Shown here: positions 16,964 to 25,908 of the stretch, piece by piece | How the letters are laid out: every line of letters starts with the position of its first letter | Position numbering within the stretch: the first letter of the stretch is position 1 | NCBI RefSeq assembly: GCF_019084075.1 | Contig: NZ_JAHREN010000001.1 | Coordinates: forward strand, 4,428,501 to 4,492,500 | DNA: 64,000 nucleotides | Direction of reading: 5' to 3' | Origin: Siccirubricoccus sp. G192 | Lineage (GTDB): Bacteria > Pseudomonadota > Alphaproteobacteria > Acetobacterales > Acetobacteraceae | The notes under the pieces: generated by a model | What the model was told of the DNA's origin: nothing | The model's input: only the letters and a program-made list of their open reading frames with translations | The model's database searches: none | Program-made: the position numbers and the translations under genes

Positions 16964-17242
16964 ACGCATCCTCCGAAGCCGGTGCCCGCGAAGGGGTAGG
17001 TGCCTGAAACCCCTGATCGCTTCGTCGGAGGTTCCCTAAACCTTAAGTTTCCATTGCGAAAGCAAATCTACCATCTGTGACGGAATTTTAAAATACCAGG
17101 TCATGAATCTTACAAAAGAGACCAAAGCCTATGGCTGGAGCATTCCCGCTTGATCGGCGCCCGGCAGCGACAAGCCCGGCGGCACCGGCCTTCTGCCTGG
17201 CCGCACCACCGCGGGGCCATAGCCCCGCAGCGGCCGGCCGGC

Positions 17243-18029
17243 TCAGCGCGGCTCGCGCGCCGTCATCGGCGCCAGCGCCTCGGCCGCCGAGGCCGCGGCG
17301 CTGCGCGCGGCGAGTTCGCGGTCCGCCACATCCAGCGCCTCCTCGGCGCCGAGCCAGCGATGCACCACGCCCGCGAGCACGCCGCCCGCGATCGGCGCCA
17401 CCCAGAAGAGCCAGAGCTGCTGCAAGGCCAGCCCGCCCACCACGAAAGCCGGGCCGGTGCTGCGCGCCGGGTTCACCGAGGTATTGGTGACCGGGATGCT
17501 GATGAGATGGATCAGCGTCAGCCCCAGCCCGATGGCGATCGGCGCGAAGCCCGCCGGCGCCCGCGCCGCGGTGGCGCCGAGGATGATGAGCAGGAAGAAG
17601 AAGGTCATCACCACCTCGATCAGCAGCCCCGAGGTCATGTCGTAATGGCCCGGCGAACCGGCGCCATAGCCATTGGCGGCCAGGCCCTTCACCGCCAAGT
17701 CCCAGCCCGGCTGGCCGGAGGCGATGGCATAGAGCAGGAAGGCGCCGGCGCAGGCACCGATCACCTGCGCCGCGATATAGGGCAGCGCCTCACCCCCCCT
17801 TGAACCGCCCGGCGGCTACCAGGCCGAGCGTCACGGCGGGGTTCAGGTGGCAGCCGGAGATATGGCCGATCGCATAGGCCATGGTGAGCAGGGTCAGGCC
17901 GAAGGCCAGCGCCACCCCGAGCAGCCCGATCCCCACATCCGGGAAGGCGGCGGCCAGGACGGCGCTACCGCAGCCGCCCAGCACCAGCCAGAGCGTTCCG
18001 AAGAACTCAGCAGCGAGCTTGCGTGACAC
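17243..18029 (-). CDS. aqpZ: Aquaporin Z-type water channel, frameshifted at 17793-17799
   Basis: Both NPA boxes are present: HLNPAVT in the first half and SVNPARS in the second, with six hydrophobic segments. The frame breaks at a run of seven C (plus strand) at 17793-17799. With six, the sequence reads [18 protein letters not shown] and gives a normal 261-aa MIP-family channel. The GTG start at 18029 is chosen because GGAGG lies 8 bases upstream. The protein lets water, and possibly small solutes, cross the inner membrane. Confidence 0.83.
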
Positions 18030-18152
18030 GATGGGATCCTCCCTGCCGGAGCGCCACAACGGCGATCCGCCACGGAAGGCATCCTATAATCTCGCCCGCG
18101 GCACAGATGCCTCACGCGCGATTCTGTGAACGGGCACCGTCGCAACCCGCCG

Positions 18153-19245
18153 CTATCCGGCCAGGGCGCTCCGCCCGCGGACCGCGCCGCCGCGCAGCGC
18201 CCCCGGCCGGGTATCGCCCCATTGCACCGCATGGCCCGCCGGCAGGGCGCGGCTATTCGGCATGGCGAGCCAGATCCGCAGCAGCACCCGCTGCGCGCCC
18301 GCCCTGGCGTCATCGGCATAGGCGGTGCGGCCGTGATAGCTGACATGCTGGTTCAGGAACTGGATGTCGCCCGGGGTGAAGGGCGCGTGCAGGCAAATCC
18401 CGTCCGCCACCTCCGCCAGCAGGTCGAGCGCGGCCAATTGCTCGGGCGTGATCGGCGGCACGCCGGGCTCGGCATGCGCCATCTCGACATAGGTGCGGCT
18501 GTACTGGCTGGTGAAACCGCCATCCGGACCACGGGAGAAGACCGGCATGCGGAAGACCCGGTCGGCATGGCCCTCGCCCTCCTCGTCGGCCGGGCGCATC
18601 CGCCAGAAATCCTGGTAGAGCACGCGCAGCAGGCCAGGGTTCCGGCGGGCGATCTCGTCATGCACCGCGACGGTGGAGACCACCTTGCTGATGCCGCCCT
18701 CGATGCCGTTGGAGGCACACAGCAAGGCCAGCACGTCGCATTTGTCGGTATGCCAGCGCAGCGGCCCGGTGGAGCGCGAGCGGGCGCGGGCGGAGGGCAC
18801 CGGCCCGGCCGCCGCCCCACCGACCGCGGCGCCGGTGCCGGTCTCGTCCCGCACCTCGGCCAGCACCTCGCCCGCCGTGTTCTGCAGCAGCGGCGTGCCG
18901 AGATTGGCACAGATCCCCCCAGAAGATGCGCTTGAGGTCGAGCGGCGCGTAGCGCGCCACCGGCAGGCCGGAGAGCCGCACCAGGCCCCTGCCCTCCTCC
19001 AGCTCCCGCGCCACGCCATCGAGCAGCGGGCGGAGGCTGGGGATCGGGAAATCCGCGGCGCGGATCTCCGCCGGCGCCAGGCCGCGCGCCCGCACCTGAT
19101 CCAGCGCGGCATCGAGCGCGGCGATCTCCGGCGCCGTCAGGCGGCGCGGCCAGAAGGGACTGGCGGCGAGTTCCTCGCCGCGCCAGGCGGCGGCGCCGCC
19201 GATGGAGGAAAGCTGGGCATCCATGGGCAGGGTATCCGTCTCCAT
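18153..19245 (-). CDS. TauD/TfdA-family Fe(II)/2-oxoglutarate dioxygenase, frameshifted at 18915-18920
   Basis: The iron ligands are LRWHTDKCD (HxD) and a distal His in NQHVSYHGRTAYADD, with a C-terminal Arg (RVLLRIWLA) for 2-oxoglutarate. The N-terminal 108 residues lie in a different frame. Removing one of six C at 18915-18920 joins them as RIFWGICANLGTPL and gives 363 aa. It hydroxylates an unknown small molecule. ATG 19245 has no strong ribosome-binding site; ATG 19224 is an alternative. Confidence 0.8.
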
Positions 19246-19289
19246 GCAGGCAATATGATCCGATCCGGGCCGGTTTGTCTCGCCGGGCC

Positions 19290-20174
19290 TCAGCCGAGCG
19301 CCGCGTGGATGAAGGCGCCCACCTCCACCAGCGCGCGGCGGCCCGCCGCCACCTGCTGGTAGAAGAGGTGCCAGGCATGGATCATGTCCGGCCAGATCCT
19401 GAGCGTCACCGGCACATCCGCGCCTCCCGCCACACCGGCCAGCCGCACCGCGTCGTCAAGCAGGGTCTCGGCGGAGCCGACCTGGATCAGCATGGCCGGC
19501 AGCCCGCGCAGGTCGGCATGCAGCGGCGAGGCCAAGGGCGTCAGCGGATCGGCGCCGTGCAGATAGGCCGCGGCCAGCTCCAGCAGATAGGGCTTCCCGA
19601 GCAGCGGATCGACCGCGGCCTTGGCTTCGATGCTGCCGCCGCTGACCGCCAGGTCAACCCAGGGCGAGCTGCACCAGAGGCAGCCCGGCAGCGCCACCCC
19701 CGCATCGCGCAGCGCGACCAGCGCCGCGACGGCGCAGCCGCCCCCGGCGCTCTCCCCGGCCATCGCGACATGCGCCGGCGCAATGCCCTGGGCCAGCAGG
19801 AAGCGGTAGCCGGCCATGGCATCCTCCAGCGCCGCCGGGAAGGGATGCTCGGGCGCCAGCCGGTAGTCGAGCGCCAGCGTCCGCGCCCCGGCCTGCCGCC
19901 CCGCCTCCGCGATCATGTGCCGGTGGCTGTCGAGCGAGCCGGAGATATAGCCGCCGCCATGCAGGAACAGGATCACCCGCGCGGGGTTGGCCTGCGGCGT
20001 CGTGGTCCATTCCGCGGCGACGCCGTTCGCCGACACCTTCTCGACCCGCACATCCGGTGGCAGCGAATATTGCTGGCCCAGCGCGTCGAGGCGCCAGCGC
20101 CGCTCGGCCAGGTCCGCGGGCCGCGGATGCGAGGCCAATTGCCTGCGGATGACCTCGATCTCGGCATCTGCCAT
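19290..20174 (-). CDS. Alpha/beta hydrolase, hormone-sensitive lipase (HSL) family
   Basis: 294 aa. The oxyanion motif HGGGYISGS is followed by the nucleophile elbow GESAGG (Ser in the GxSxG) and, near the C-terminus, an acid (about VGSAETLLDD) and His (DMIHAWH). This is the family IV esterase/carboxylesterase layout. It is cytoplasmic, with no signal peptide. GGGAG precedes the ATG. It is followed on the same strand by the TauD-like gene and preceded by a Bug binding protein, which together suggest an organic-acid or ester degradation cluster; the substrate is unknown. Confidence 0.88.
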   Translation of the reverse strand: MADAEIEVIRRQLASHPRPADLAERRWRLDALGQQYSLPPDVRVEKVSANGVAAEWTTTPQANPARVILFLHGGGYISGSLDSHRHMIAEAGRQAGARTLALDYRLAPEHPFPAALEDAMAGYRFLLAQGIAPAHVAMAGESAGGGCAVAALVALRDAGVALPGCLWCSSPWVDLAVSGGSIEAKAAVDPLLGKPYLLELAAAYLHGADPLTPLASPLHADLRGLPAMLIQVGSAETLLDDAVRLAGVAGGADVPVTLRIWPDMIHAWHLFYQQVAAGRRALVEVGAFIHAALG

Positions 20175-20205
20175 CGGGCTTCTCCCTCGTGCCGGGCGAT
20201 CTGCT

Positions 20206-21204
20206 CTATCCCACGCTGATGCCGCGCTCCCGGATGATCCGGCCCCAGCGCTCCGTCTCGGCGGCGATCCGGGCCGTGAATTCCGCCCGGGTGTTCGGCA
20301 GGTAGATCAGCCCCTGCTCGGCCAGGAAACGCTGCATGTCCGGCAGCAGCGACACCGCGGTGTATTCCGCGTAGAGCCGGTCCAGCACCGGCGCCGGGGT
20401 GCGGGCAGGGGCGATCACCGCATACCAGGTGGCTACCTCGATCTCGGGATAGCCGGATTCCGCCAAGGTCGGGACATCAGGCAGATGCGGCACGCGGGAG
20501 GGGGTCGTCACCGCCAGCGCCCGTACCCGCCCGTCGCGGATGGCCGGCAGGATGGTGGGCAGGGTCTCGAACATCGCCTGCACGTCGGAGGCCATGAGCG
20601 CGATCAGCGAATCCGCATTGCCGCGATAGGGCACATGCTCCATCGCGATGCCATCGCGCACCCGCAGCATCTCGAAGATCAGGTGCTGCGCCGTGCCGAT
20701 GCCGACCGAGCCGAAATTCAGCGCGCCGGGCCGGGCCTTGGCCAGGGCGATCAGCTCCGCCACGTTCCGCGCCGGCAGGTCCCTGTTCACCACCAGCACC
20801 AGGGGCGAGGCGGCGAATATCATCACCGGCGCGAGGTCCCGGCCGACATCATAGGGGATGTCGCGGTAGAGATTCGGGAAGATGGTCAGGGGCCCGAGAT
20901 TGCCCATGCCGATCGTGTAGCCATCCGGCGCCGCGCGGGCGACCTCGGCCACGCCGATGCGGCCGCCGGCGCCGGCGCGGAAGTCGTTCACGATGGTCTG
21001 GCCGAGGGCGCGCGAGACGCGGTCGTTGAAGGCGCGGGCGATCAGGTCGTTCAGCCCGCCGGGCGGCCAGGGCACGACGAAGCGCAGCGGCCGCGCCGGC
21101 CAGGCGGCCTCCTGCGCCAGGGCGGCGGGGCTTCCGGCGGCCAGGGCGAGCAGGGCCGGCAGGGCGCGGCGGCTGAGCGGGATCGGCATCGGCATCGACC
21201 TCAT
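20206..21204 (-). CDS. Bug-family tripartite tricarboxylate transporter substrate-binding protein
   Basis: 332 aa with a signal peptide (basic start, LPALLALAAGSPAALAQ) and the Bug fold signatures: RFVVPWPPGGLNDLIAR, GYTIGMGNLGPL, HVPYRGNADSLIALM and DVPTLAESGYP. It binds a carboxylated ligand in the periplasm. Membrane subunits (TctA/TctB) are not in the window, as is common for these orphan receptors. The start at 21204 has GGGAAAG nearby; ATG 21195 is close behind. Confidence 0.9.
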   Translation of the reverse strand: MRSMPMPIPLSRRALPALLALAAGSPAALAQEAAWPARPLRFVVPWPPGGLNDLIARAFNDRVSRALGQTIVNDFRAGAGGRIGVAEVARAAPDGYTIGMGNLGPLTIFPNLYRDIPYDVGRDLAPVMIFAASPLVLVVNRDLPARNVAELIALAKARPGALNFGSVGIGTAQHLIFEMLRVRDGIAMEHVPYRGNADSLIALMASDVQAMFETLPTILPAIRDGRVRALAVTTPSRVPHLPDVPTLAESGYPEIEVATWYAVIAPARTPAPVLDRLYAEYTAVSLLPDMQRFLAEQGLIYLPNTRAEFTARIAAETERWGRIIRERGISVG

Positions 21205-21260
21205 GGCTTTCCCGGTTTCCGGGGGCGGAGGGTCGGGGCGCTCCGGCAACGAGTCAAGCG

Positions 21261-21674
21261 TCAGGTGCCGGCCTGTTCCGGCAGCACCTCCGCCTTGAGC
21301 GGCAGCACCGCGCCGAGCCAGAGCGCATGCATCAGGTGGTCGGCCCGCGGCCAGCCGGTCTCGGGATGCACCAGCACGGTCAGCCCCTGCCGGTTCAGTG
21401 CCAGGAAGGGGACGATCCGCGGGAACAGCGCCGGCGTGAAGGTCAGTTGGTACATGGCCGTGGGATGCGGGCCGACCGGCGCATCATGCCAGCGGCCAGG
21501 CACCGCTTCCGGGAAGCGCGCGACGATCCGCTCGCGCAGCAGCGCCGCCCGGTCGCGCGTGGCGGCGGGGTCGTAATAGACATGCGCGTGCCAGCCGGTG
21601 ATCGCTCCGGGATCGAGGGGAGCGTCGGTGGCGGTTTCGGGCACAGGGCCAGGAGGGTCGTCCGGCATCGGCAT
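21261..21674 (-). CDS. DOPA 4,5-dioxygenase family protein
   Basis: 137 aa. Signatures are WHAHVYYDP at about residues 27-35, VGPHPTAMYQLTF in the middle and LTVLVHPETG near the end, with conserved histidines for the ferrous ion. Eukaryotic relatives cleave DOPA for pigment synthesis; the bacterial substrate is usually unknown. GGAG lies four bases ahead of ATG 21674; ATG 21713 is an alternative. Confidence 0.85.
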   Translation of the reverse strand: MPMPDDPPGPVPETATDAPLDPGAITGWHAHVYYDPAATRDRAALLRERIVARFPEAVPGRWHDAPVGPHPTAMYQLTFTPALFPRIVPFLALNRQGLTVLVHPETGWPRADHLMHALWLGAVLPLKAEVLPEQAGT

Positions 21675-21813
21675 GGACTCCGGCGGGCCCGTCGGCAGGA
21701 CGGGCGCGGCCATGCTAGCGCCGGACCAAGGCGGCGGCCAGCGGTGCCCGGACAGGGCGCCCCCGCCCGCCGCCGGGAAGCTGGGCACGGGCCGGAACCC
21801 CGTGCCCCCGGCC

Positions 21814-22083
21814 CTACATGCCGAGCGCCCGGCGGTAGAGGTCGAGCAGGGTCTCGTGCTCCTCCACGTCGGCGGGCTCCTGCTTGCGGATCGAGATGAT
21901 CTGCCGGATCACCTTCACGTCGAAGCCGGCGCTCTTGGCCTCGGCATAGATGTCCTTGATATCGCTGGCGAGGGCCTTCCGCTCCTCCTCCAGCCGCTCC
22001 ACCCTTTCGATGATGGAGCGCAGCCGGTCGGCGGCGATCCCGCCGACTTCGGTATCCTGTTCCTTCTCCGCCGCCTCGGCCAT
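21814..22083 (-). CDS. gapR: GapR-like DUF2312 DNA-binding protein
   Basis: 89 aa, nearly all helical. The core is DRLRSIIERVERLEEERK (coiled coil) followed by DIKDIYAEAKSAGFDVKVIR, the hallmark of DUF2312. In Caulobacter this protein (GapR) forms a clamp on overtwisted DNA ahead of forks and RNA polymerase. Length and sequence match full-length alphaproteobacterial members. The ATG at 22083 is the natural start. Confidence 0.9.
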   Translation of the reverse strand: MAEAAEKEQDTEVGGIAADRLRSIIERVERLEEERKALASDIKDIYAEAKSAGFDVKVIRQIISIRKQEPADVEEHETLLDLYRRALGM

Positions 22084-22321
22084 GGCCCCCCCCCCTGAAA
22101 TCGCGAGGCGGTATAGCCCCGGCAGGGCCGCTCGCCAATGGCGCGCGCAGGCCGGGAACCGAAACGTCCCCAGGTGATGCGCCGGTGGCCCCCGGGCACG
22201 AATGGCCGTAACCGGAACCGGCCGGTTGGGCGGAGAGCCGCTTCACATTCCCCGCCGCTGGAAGAAGGGGCGCATGAATTCCGCACCGAGGGTGGCCGGT
22301 TGGCTGAAGGGGAGCCGGACC

Positions 22322-23053
22322 TCAGGCGAGCGCCGCCCGGACCCGGCGGTCGTAGTCGTCGGCCAGGGCGCGGAGCGCCGCCGCGCCGTCGCCTGCGAAG
22401 GACGGGCCGTGCATCAGGGCGAGGGTGCGCGGCGAGAGATCGGCGAGCCGGCGGATGGTGGAGCCCATGCCCGGGTTCAGGCTGGAGAAGCCGAACAGGT
22501 CCTCGGCGGCGATCGCGGGCCCGACCACCTCCGCTTCGGTCAGGGCGGGGCCGTCGCCGAGCTGGGTGAAGAGGTCGCCGCAGAGCAGGGTGCCGCTCGC
22601 CTCCTCGTAGAGCACCCCGGCGTCCCAGCCATGGGGGATGTGCGGGGTATCGAGCCAGCGCAGGCGCCGGCCGCCGCCAAGGTCGATGGCCTCGCCATCG
22701 GCCAGCATCCGCGGCGTCCGGTCGGCCATGTCGTTCAGCGAGACCAGGCAGCCGGTGTGGCCATGGGCCGCCTCGGCATGGGGAGCCACGGCCAGCCACT
22801 CGTTCACCGCGCCGCATTCGTCGGCCTCGTAGTGGCCGAAGGCGATCCAGCGCAGCCGCTCGGGCGGGATGATGCGGGCCACGGCCTCGCGCACCAGCGG
22901 GAACATGCGCCTGAGCCCGGTGTGGAACAGCAGCGGCTCGTCGCCGAGCAGGAGGAACTGGTTGAAGGTGAAGCCGGCCGGGGGCGCGATCTCGGGCACG
23001 AAGGTCGAGAGCCGGTAGATGCCGGGGGCGACCTCGGCGATCCTGGTCTCCAT
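22322..23053 (-). CDS. Metallo-beta-lactamase-fold protein of the flavodiiron (ODP) type, without flavodoxin
   Basis: 243 aa. The diiron site resembles flavodiiron proteins: GHYEADECG in place of HxExDH, His in TPHIPHGWD, Asp in LLCGDLFTQ, and LMHGPSF supplying the last His. There is no flavodoxin domain, so electrons must come from a partner. Members are linked to O2 or NO sensing and reduction. The HYEADE sequence has Glu at the position of the second His of HxExDH, which could alter metal chemistry. It is a single gene, not overlapping its neighbours. Confidence 0.82.
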   Translation of the reverse strand: METRIAEVAPGIYRLSTFVPEIAPPAGFTFNQFLLLGDEPLLFHTGLRRMFPLVREAVARIIPPERLRWIAFGHYEADECGAVNEWLAVAPHAEAAHGHTGCLVSLNDMADRTPRMLADGEAIDLGGGRRLRWLDTPHIPHGWDAGVLYEEASGTLLCGDLFTQLGDGPALTEAEVVGPAIAAEDLFGFSSLNPGMGSTIRRLADLSPRTLALMHGPSFAGDGAAALRALADDYDRRVRAALA

Positions 23054-23415
23054 GGCGTGTCCTCCTCTCCGGGAGGCCGGCGGGATGCCGGCCGCATGGG
23101 CCGGTCGGGCGATCGGATCCCCCGGTGGTGGGGGCGGGTTCGCCGAGCGCCGACACCCGGCGGAGTATCGGGGGCTGGCCGGGCCTGGCTCAAGCCCTGC
23201 CGGGCCCCGGCCCCGTCCCGTCGAACTGCTGGGGGCCCGTCAACAGCGCCGGCCGACAGGCCACCTGCCGGCCATGGCGGCGCCTCACCCCGGATCAACC
23301 TCCCGGAACCTTCGGCGCTCGCCCTGCCCGGCGCCGCGGCCGCCGGATTGGCGATTGCACGGAACCGCAGGCGGGGCCGGAAACGCGCGTGTTTCCGGCC
23401 GGAGCGGGATTCGGG
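23054..23415. other. Non-coding gap
   Basis: 362 GC-rich bases between two minus-strand genes. Apart from a perfect hairpin at 23375-23400, I see no gene, repeat or promoter. Open frames across it have unusual composition and no start signals. Confidence 0.5.
23375..23400. repeat. Perfect 10-bp hairpin downstream of the DUF1244 gene on its own strand
   Basis: GGCCGGAAAC at 23375-23384 pairs with GTTTCCGGCC at 23391-23400 around a six-base loop. It lies 15 bases beyond the stop of the DUF1244 gene on the minus strand. It lacks a T tract, so it is either a weak terminator or an mRNA 3' end stabiliser. Confidence 0.5.
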
Positions 23416-23727
23416 CTAATGCCCCTTGCCGGTCTCGGCGAATTTCGCCTTCTGCTCCGGGCTCGCCTCCTTCTGGTGCTGCGCCTGCCAGTCCTTGTAG
23501 GGCATGCCGTAGATGATCTCCCGCGCCTCGGGGTCCGAGAGCGGCACCCCTTTCTCCTCCGCGGCAGCGCGGTACCATTTGGAGAGGCAGTTCCGGCAGA
23601 AGCCGGCCAGGTTCATCATGTCGATGTTCTGCACGTCGCTGCGCTCGCGCAGGTGCTCGACCAGGTGCCGGAAGGCGGCGGCCTCCAGCTCTGTGCGGGT
23701 GCGGTCGTCGATCTCGGGTGCGGCCAT
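23416..23727 (-). CDS. DUF1244 domain protein
   Basis: 103 aa, single-domain. The conserved core is AAAFRHLVEHLRERSDVQNID, then MMNLAGFCRNCLSKWYRAAA with the paired cysteines, then EAREIIYGMPYKDW. These are the full signatures of the alphaproteobacterial SMc04008/DUF1244 family, of unknown function. GGAGG seven bases before ATG 23727 fixes the start. The last 20 residues are a charged tail. Confidence 0.9.
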   Translation of the reverse strand: MAAPEIDDRTRTELEAAAFRHLVEHLRERSDVQNIDMMNLAGFCRNCLSKWYRAAAEEKGVPLSDPEAREIIYGMPYKDWQAQHQKEASPEQKAKFAETGKGH

Positions 23728-23858
23728 CGTGGTGCCTCCATCTCGCCGGCCCAAATCTGGGGCAGGATGGGCCGCGCCGCCAGGGGGCGGCGAGCCGGGC
23801 CTCCCCGCTCTGTTTCGCAGCCTCGGCAACGCGGCACCCTTAAGGGCAGGCGGCACCC

Positions 23859-24483
23859 ATGCTCAGGATTCTCGGGAAGGCATCCTCGATCAATGTCCGC
23901 AAGGTCCTCTGGACCTGCCGCGAAATCGGCCTCCCCTACCAGCGCGAGGATTGGGGCACCGGCTTCGCCTCGACCCGGACGGCCGAATTCCTGGCGATGA
24001 ACCCGAACGGGCTGGTGCCGGTCATCGAGGACGAGGCGGGCATCCTGTGGGAATCGAACACGATCTGCCGCTACCTCGCCGCCAGGCATGGGCGGACGGA
24101 CCTCCTCCCCGCATCGCCCCGCGGCCGGGCGCTGGTCGAGACCTGGATGGACTGGCAGGCGACCGACCTCAACAGCGCTTGGCGCTATGCCTTCCTCGCC
24201 CTCGTGCGCCGTGACCCCGGCTTCGCCGACCAGGCGCAGATCGAAGCCAGCGCGCGGAGCTGGAACGCGATGATCGGCATCCTCGAAGGCCGGCTTGCCG
24301 CCACGGGGGGCCTTCGTGACCGGGGAGGCCTTCACGCTCGCCGACATGGTGCTGGGCCTTTCGGTGAACCGCTGGCTGGAGACGCCGATGCCGCGGCCGG
24401 ACTACCCCGCCGTCATGGCCTATGTTGAAAGGCTGAGCGAGCGCCCGGGCTTCCGGGAGCATGGCCGCAACGGCATCCCTTGA
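23859..24483 (+). CDS. Glutathione S-transferase, frameshifted at 24305-24310
   Basis: The N-terminal thioredoxin-like domain has ASSINVRKVLWTCREIGLPY, with the active-site Ser/Asn, then NPNGLVPVIED and ESNTICRYLA for glutathione binding. The C-terminal helical domain is split: removing one of six G at 24305-24310 joins it as RLAATGAFVTGEAFTLADM and gives 207 aa, the normal GST length. It conjugates or reduces electrophiles in the cytoplasm; the substrate is unknown. Confidence 0.83.
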
Positions 24484-24582
24484 TTTCGCCGCAGCGGGGC
24501 TCCCCCGCCTACCACCACCAGAAAGCGGCTTGCCGGGGCGCCCAACCTCCCGATGATGGGCGGCGCAGAGGGAGGGACCAGC

Positions 24583-25869
24583 ATGGCCTGGGATGATGCG
24601 CGGGCGCGGGCCGCGCTGCGGAGCCTGTTCGACGCGGCGGTGCAGGCCGCCGATCCGCGCGCCGTGCTGGCCCGGCACCTGCCGGAACGCCCCGGCCCGG
24701 GCGGCCGCATCCTGGTGGTCGGCGCCGGCAAATCCGCCGCCGTCATGGCCGCCGCGGTGGAGGCCGCCTGGCCCGATGCCCCGCTCTCGGGCCTGGTCGT
24801 CACCCGCTACGGCCATGCCGTGCCGACGCGGAAGATCGAAGTCGTCGAAGCCTCCCACCCCGTGCCCGATGCGGCCGGGGAGGCGGCGGCGCGGCGCATC
24901 CTCGCCCTGGTCCAGGGGCTCACCCCGCAGGACCTGGTGCTGGTGCTGATCTCGGGCGGCGGCTCGGCGCTGCTGGCGCTGCCGGCGCCGGGCCTGACGC
25001 TGGCCGACAAGCAGGCGGTGAACCGGGCGCTGCTCGCCTCCGGCGCCACCATCCAGGAGATGAATTGCGTGCGCCGGCACCTCTCCGCCATCAAGGGCGG
25101 GCGGCTGGCGGCGGTGGCGCACCCGGCGCGGGTGGTGACGCTCGCCATCTCGGACGTGCCGGGCGACGACCCGGCGGTGATCGCCTCCGGCCCCACCGTG
25201 CCGGACCCGACCAGCTTCGCCGAGGCGCGGGCCCTGGTGGCGCATTACGGCATCGCCCTGCCGCCCGCCGTCGCCGCGCATCTGGCGGCGGCGGCGGAGG
25301 AAACCCCCAAGCCCGGCGACCCCCGCCTGGCCACGGCCGAATACCGCATGATCGCCACGCCCATGATGGCGCTGGAAGCCATGGCCACGGCCGCCCGCGC
25401 GGCGGGCCTCACGCCGCTCATCCTCGGCGATGCGCTGGAGGGCGAGGCGCGGGAGGTCGGCACCGTGCTGGCCGGCATCGCCCGCGGCGTCCGCGCCCAT
25501 GGCCAGCCCCTGCCCGCCCCCGCCCTGCTGCTCTCGGGCGGCGAGACCACGGTGACGATTCGCGCGCCCAAGCCCGGCCACGGCGGCCGCAACACCGAAT
25601 GCCTGCTGGGCCTCACCCTCGCCTTGGCGGGCGAGCCCGGCATCTGGGCGATGATGGCCGATACCGATGGCATCGACGGCACCGAGGATTCCGCCGGCGC
25701 CATCGCCGCGCCGGACACCCTGGCGCGCGCCCGCGCCGCCGGGCTCGATCCGCGCGCCATGCTTTCTTCCCATGACAGCCACGGGGTCTTCGGTGCATTG
25801 GGGGATCTCATCGTCACCGGCCCGACGCTCACCAATGTCAACGACATCCGCGCCGTGCTGATCGGCTGA
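24583..25869 (+). CDS. ttuD: Glycerate 2-kinase (MOFRL/TtuD family)
   Basis: 428 aa. The N-terminal half has ILVVGAGKSAAVMA, VVEASHPVPD and LVLISGGGSALL. The C-terminal MOFRL domain has LLLSGGETTVTIR, GGRNTECLLGLTLAL and DTDGIDGTEDSAGA. The reaction is ATP phosphorylation of D-glycerate to 2-phosphoglycerate. The older name hydroxypyruvate reductase appears in databases for the same family. GAGGGAGGGACCAGC precedes ATG 24583. It lies 39 bases before pyruvate kinase on the same strand, so the pair resembles ttuD-ttuE of tartrate and glyoxylate pathways. Confidence 0.88.
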   Translation: MAWDDARARAALRSLFDAAVQAADPRAVLARHLPERPGPGGRILVVGAGKSAAVMAAAVEAAWPDAPLSGLVVTRYGHAVPTRKIEVVEASHPVPDAAGEAAARRILALVQGLTPQDLVLVLISGGGSALLALPAPGLTLADKQAVNRALLASGATIQEMNCVRRHLSAIKGGRLAAVAHPARVVTLAISDVPGDDPAVIASGPTVPDPTSFAEARALVAHYGIALPPAVAAHLAAAAEETPKPGDPRLATAEYRMIATPMMALEAMATAARAAGLTPLILGDALEGEAREVGTVLAGIARGVRAHGQPLPAPALLLSGGETTVTIRAPKPGHGGRNTECLLGLTLALAGEPGIWAMMADTDGIDGTEDSAGAIAAPDTLARARAAGLDPRAMLSSHDSHGVFGALGDLIVTGPTLTNVNDIRAVLIG

Positions 25870-25908
25870 ACGCCTCCGGCGCCGCCCCATCCGGGAGATT
25901 TCCACCAC

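Noticed and set aside
17793-17799. Programmed frameshift in aqpZ
   Set aside because: The same kind of one-base error in G/C runs appears in many unrelated genes of this window, so an indel error is the simpler explanation.
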